NCBI GenBank assembly: GCA_027371725.1
Contig: DAHXMN010000038.1
Location: 1 to 6,356 of the forward strand
DNA from: Candidatus Woesearchaeota archaeon
Lineage (GTDB): Archaea > Nanobdellota > Nanobdellia > Woesearchaeales > UBA525
Length of the DNA: 6,356 nucleotides
Reading direction: 5' to 3'
Position numbers and translations under genes: made by a program. The stretch's first letter is position 1. Each line of letters starts with the position of its first letter. The notes under the pieces were generated by a model that was not told where the DNA came from, ran no database searches, and saw only the letters and a list, made by a program, of their open reading frames with translations. Shown here piece by piece: positions 5,717-6,356 of the stretch.

Positions 5717-6142
5717 ATGGACCTGCTGACGCTGACGGCCATCATCGTCCTTGTTGCCGCTGCCGCGTGGCTCGGCTACCTCCTCGGCAAGGCGGCGATG
5801 CGCCGTCGTCTTTCTGCCGATGTCGAGGCGATCCGCGCGGACGCGGTGAAGCGCTCGCGCTCCGTCCTGGCGGGCCAGTTCAGCGAGCAGCTCGCGCCGT
5901 TCCTCCCGGACTTCCCGTGGCGGCCGACCGAAGCGCGGTTCATCGGCAAGCCGGTGGACTTCATCGTCTTCAAGGGGCTCGACGGGAAGGCGGTCAGCGA
6001 GATCGTCTTCGTCGAGGTGAAGAGCGGGAAGAGCAGCCTCTCGGGAACAGAACGCTCGCTCCGCGACGCGGTACGGGAGAAACGGGTGATCTGGGCCGAG
6101 TACCGCGTCCCGGACGACGTGACGAAAGGGAAAGAGGAATAG
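5717..6142 (+). CDS. Membrane-anchored endonuclease-like protein (Holliday junction resolvase-related)
   Basis: This 141-residue protein has one N-terminal membrane segment (about 5-24), a basic stretch (28-31), a helical linker (32-60) and a small nuclease-like domain. The core is ARFIGKPVDFIVFKGL (73-88), then EIVFVEVKSGKSSLSGTE (95-112). D81 and the pair E100/K102 reproduce the D...E-x-K signature of PD-(D/E)XK nucleases. The pattern fits the archaeal family described as secreted endonucleases distantly related to Holliday junction resolvase (Endonuc_Holl, PF10107), named from memory. Whether family members cut DNA is uncertain. With basic residues right after the membrane segment, the domain more likely faces the cytoplasm than being secreted (positive-inside rule). 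It is the second gene of a two-gene operon with DedA-PAP2 and is translated from a good SD. The full family length appears present. Confidence 0.8.
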   Translation: MDLLTLTAIIVLVAAAAWLGYLLGKAAMRRRLSADVEAIRADAVKRSRSVLAGQFSEQLAPFLPDFPWRPTEARFIGKPVDFIVFKGLDGKAVSEIVFVEVKSGKSSLSGTERSLRDAVREKRVIWAEYRVPDDVTKGKEE

Positions 6143-6168
6143 CGGAGGAGTTCTTCGGAACTAGTGAT

Positions 6169-6201
6169 TCGTGCCACAAGGTCGTCGCTGCCTTGGCACG
6201 A
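6169..6201 (+). terminator. Hairpin after the endonuclease-like gene
   Basis: TCGTGCC (6169-6175) and AAGG (6178-6181) pair with CCTT (6191-6194) and GGCACGA (6195-6201). The stem is 11 bp with a two-base bulge (AC) and a nine-base loop. It starts 27 bases past the stop codon and precedes the T9 tract by 26 bases. It may protect the 3' end of the mRNA rather than end transcription, since archaeal termination depends mainly on the T tract. Confidence 0.55.
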
Positions 6202-6206
6202 TGTCC

Positions 6207-6261
6207 GGCGGCGAGCATGGCCGAACGTTTTTTTTTGGCGAGGCCATCATCGCGAGCCGCC
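6207..6261. repeat. Inverted repeat enclosing the T9 tract
   Basis: GGCGGC (6207-6212) pairs with GCCGCC (6256-6261), and ATGGCC (6217-6222) pairs with GGCCAT (6242-6247), with an internal loop of 4 and 8 bases. The T9 run sits in the apical loop. This is the reverse of the usual bacterial terminator, where the T run follows the stem. Confidence 0.55.
6228..6236 (+). terminator. T9 tract, terminator of the DedA-PAP2/endonuclease operon
   Basis: Nine consecutive T on the plus strand begin 86 bases after the last stop codon in an otherwise GC-rich region. Archaeal RNA polymerase and the FttA factor use such T-rich tracts to end transcripts. It is the longest T run in the window. Confidence 0.7.
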
Positions 6262-6280
6262 GACAAGACCCCGGACCGGA

Positions 6281-6331
6281 GCCCACGGTAGCCAGAGGCT
6301 ACCGGGGCGCCGGAACGCGGAACGCGTTCCG
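6281..6331. repeat. Two-hairpin module at the right edge
   Basis: Hairpin A (6281-6308) has an inner 8 bp stem CGGTAGCC/GGCTACCG with AGA loop, a bulged A6285 and an outer GCCC/GGGC stem, 12 bp in all. Two bases later hairpin B (6311-6331) pairs CGGAACGC with GCGTTCCG around a five-base loop; its right part also forms the 12-base palindrome GGAACGCGTTCC. The order and plan resemble 1991-2038: a long hairpin with a purine triloop and a bulge, then a hairpin with a GGAAC/GTTCC stem. Both regions also share the 8-mer GCTACCGG (1985-1992 and 6298-6305). Nothing codes here; function unknown. Confidence 0.6.
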
Positions 6332-6356
6332 TGCGGGAGGATGGTTAGGCCGCAGC

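Noticed and set aside
6332..6356. Possible start of a tRNA or gene at the right edge
   Set aside because: TGCGG can pair with CCGCA and GGTTAGGCC recalls a D-arm, but the phase does not give a canonical tRNA with T at position 8, and the sequence is cut off. The ATG at 6341 has no TATA box and its GGGAGG is directly adjacent, too close for an SD.
1..6356. CRISPR array or insertion sequence
   Set aside because: No regularly spaced direct repeats, transposase motifs or terminal inverted repeats with target duplications were seen. The hairpins differ in stem sequence and are not direct repeats.

Overview
The window looks archaeal. Three genes have a TTTATAAA/TTTAAA-type TATA box that ends 21-23 bases before the ATG, which is the layout of leaderless archaeal transcripts. 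The two genes without such a box carry Shine-Dalgarno (SD) sequences matching the archaeal 16S tail. The predicted gene end at the right closes with a nine-T tract, and two proteins (an MCM-type AAA+ core and a secreted-type endonuclease distantly related to archaeal Holliday junction resolvases) belong to archaeal families. Coding DNA is GC-rich, with most third positions G or C. The proteins lack the strong acidic bias of haloarchaea. I cannot name the lineage from this window; a high-GC uncultivated archaeon is the best guess.

Layout from left to right. Bases 1-376 hold no large gene. They contain a short tandem repeat at the edge, a possible 20-residue acidic microprotein on the minus strand (103-165) with its own SD and TATA-like box, and T-rich tracts that may end minus-strand transcripts. 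A minus-strand MFS-type transporter (377-1816) has an unusual N-terminal helical module resembling RecX repeats. Bases 1817-2196 form a divergent intergenic region with one promoter for each flanking gene; between them lie a 32-base all-purine tract and a dense series of perfect GC-rich hairpins. An MCM-like AAA+ ATPase core (2197-3381) follows, then a large PIN-domain protein (3443-4264) whose codon use differs from its neighbours. Next comes a DedA-PAP2 fusion protein (4320-5645), apparently co-transcribed with a membrane-anchored endonuclease-like protein (5717-6142). The right end (6143-6356) holds a terminator region and another set of strong hairpins with the same plan as those at 1991-2038.

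How the genes may work together: the DedA-PAP2 fusion contains both activities needed to recycle a polyprenyl lipid carrier, namely dephosphorylating the diphosphate and flipping the monophosphate. The MCM-like ATPase, the PIN protein and the endonuclease all suggest nucleic-acid work, but each of the first two has its own promoter-like sequence and nothing shows they form one pathway. The least explained elements are the paired hairpin module seen at both ends of the window, the truncated MCM-like ATPase, the RecX-like/MFS fusion and the acidic microprotein. I see no CRISPR array, insertion sequence, rRNA or complete tRNA.
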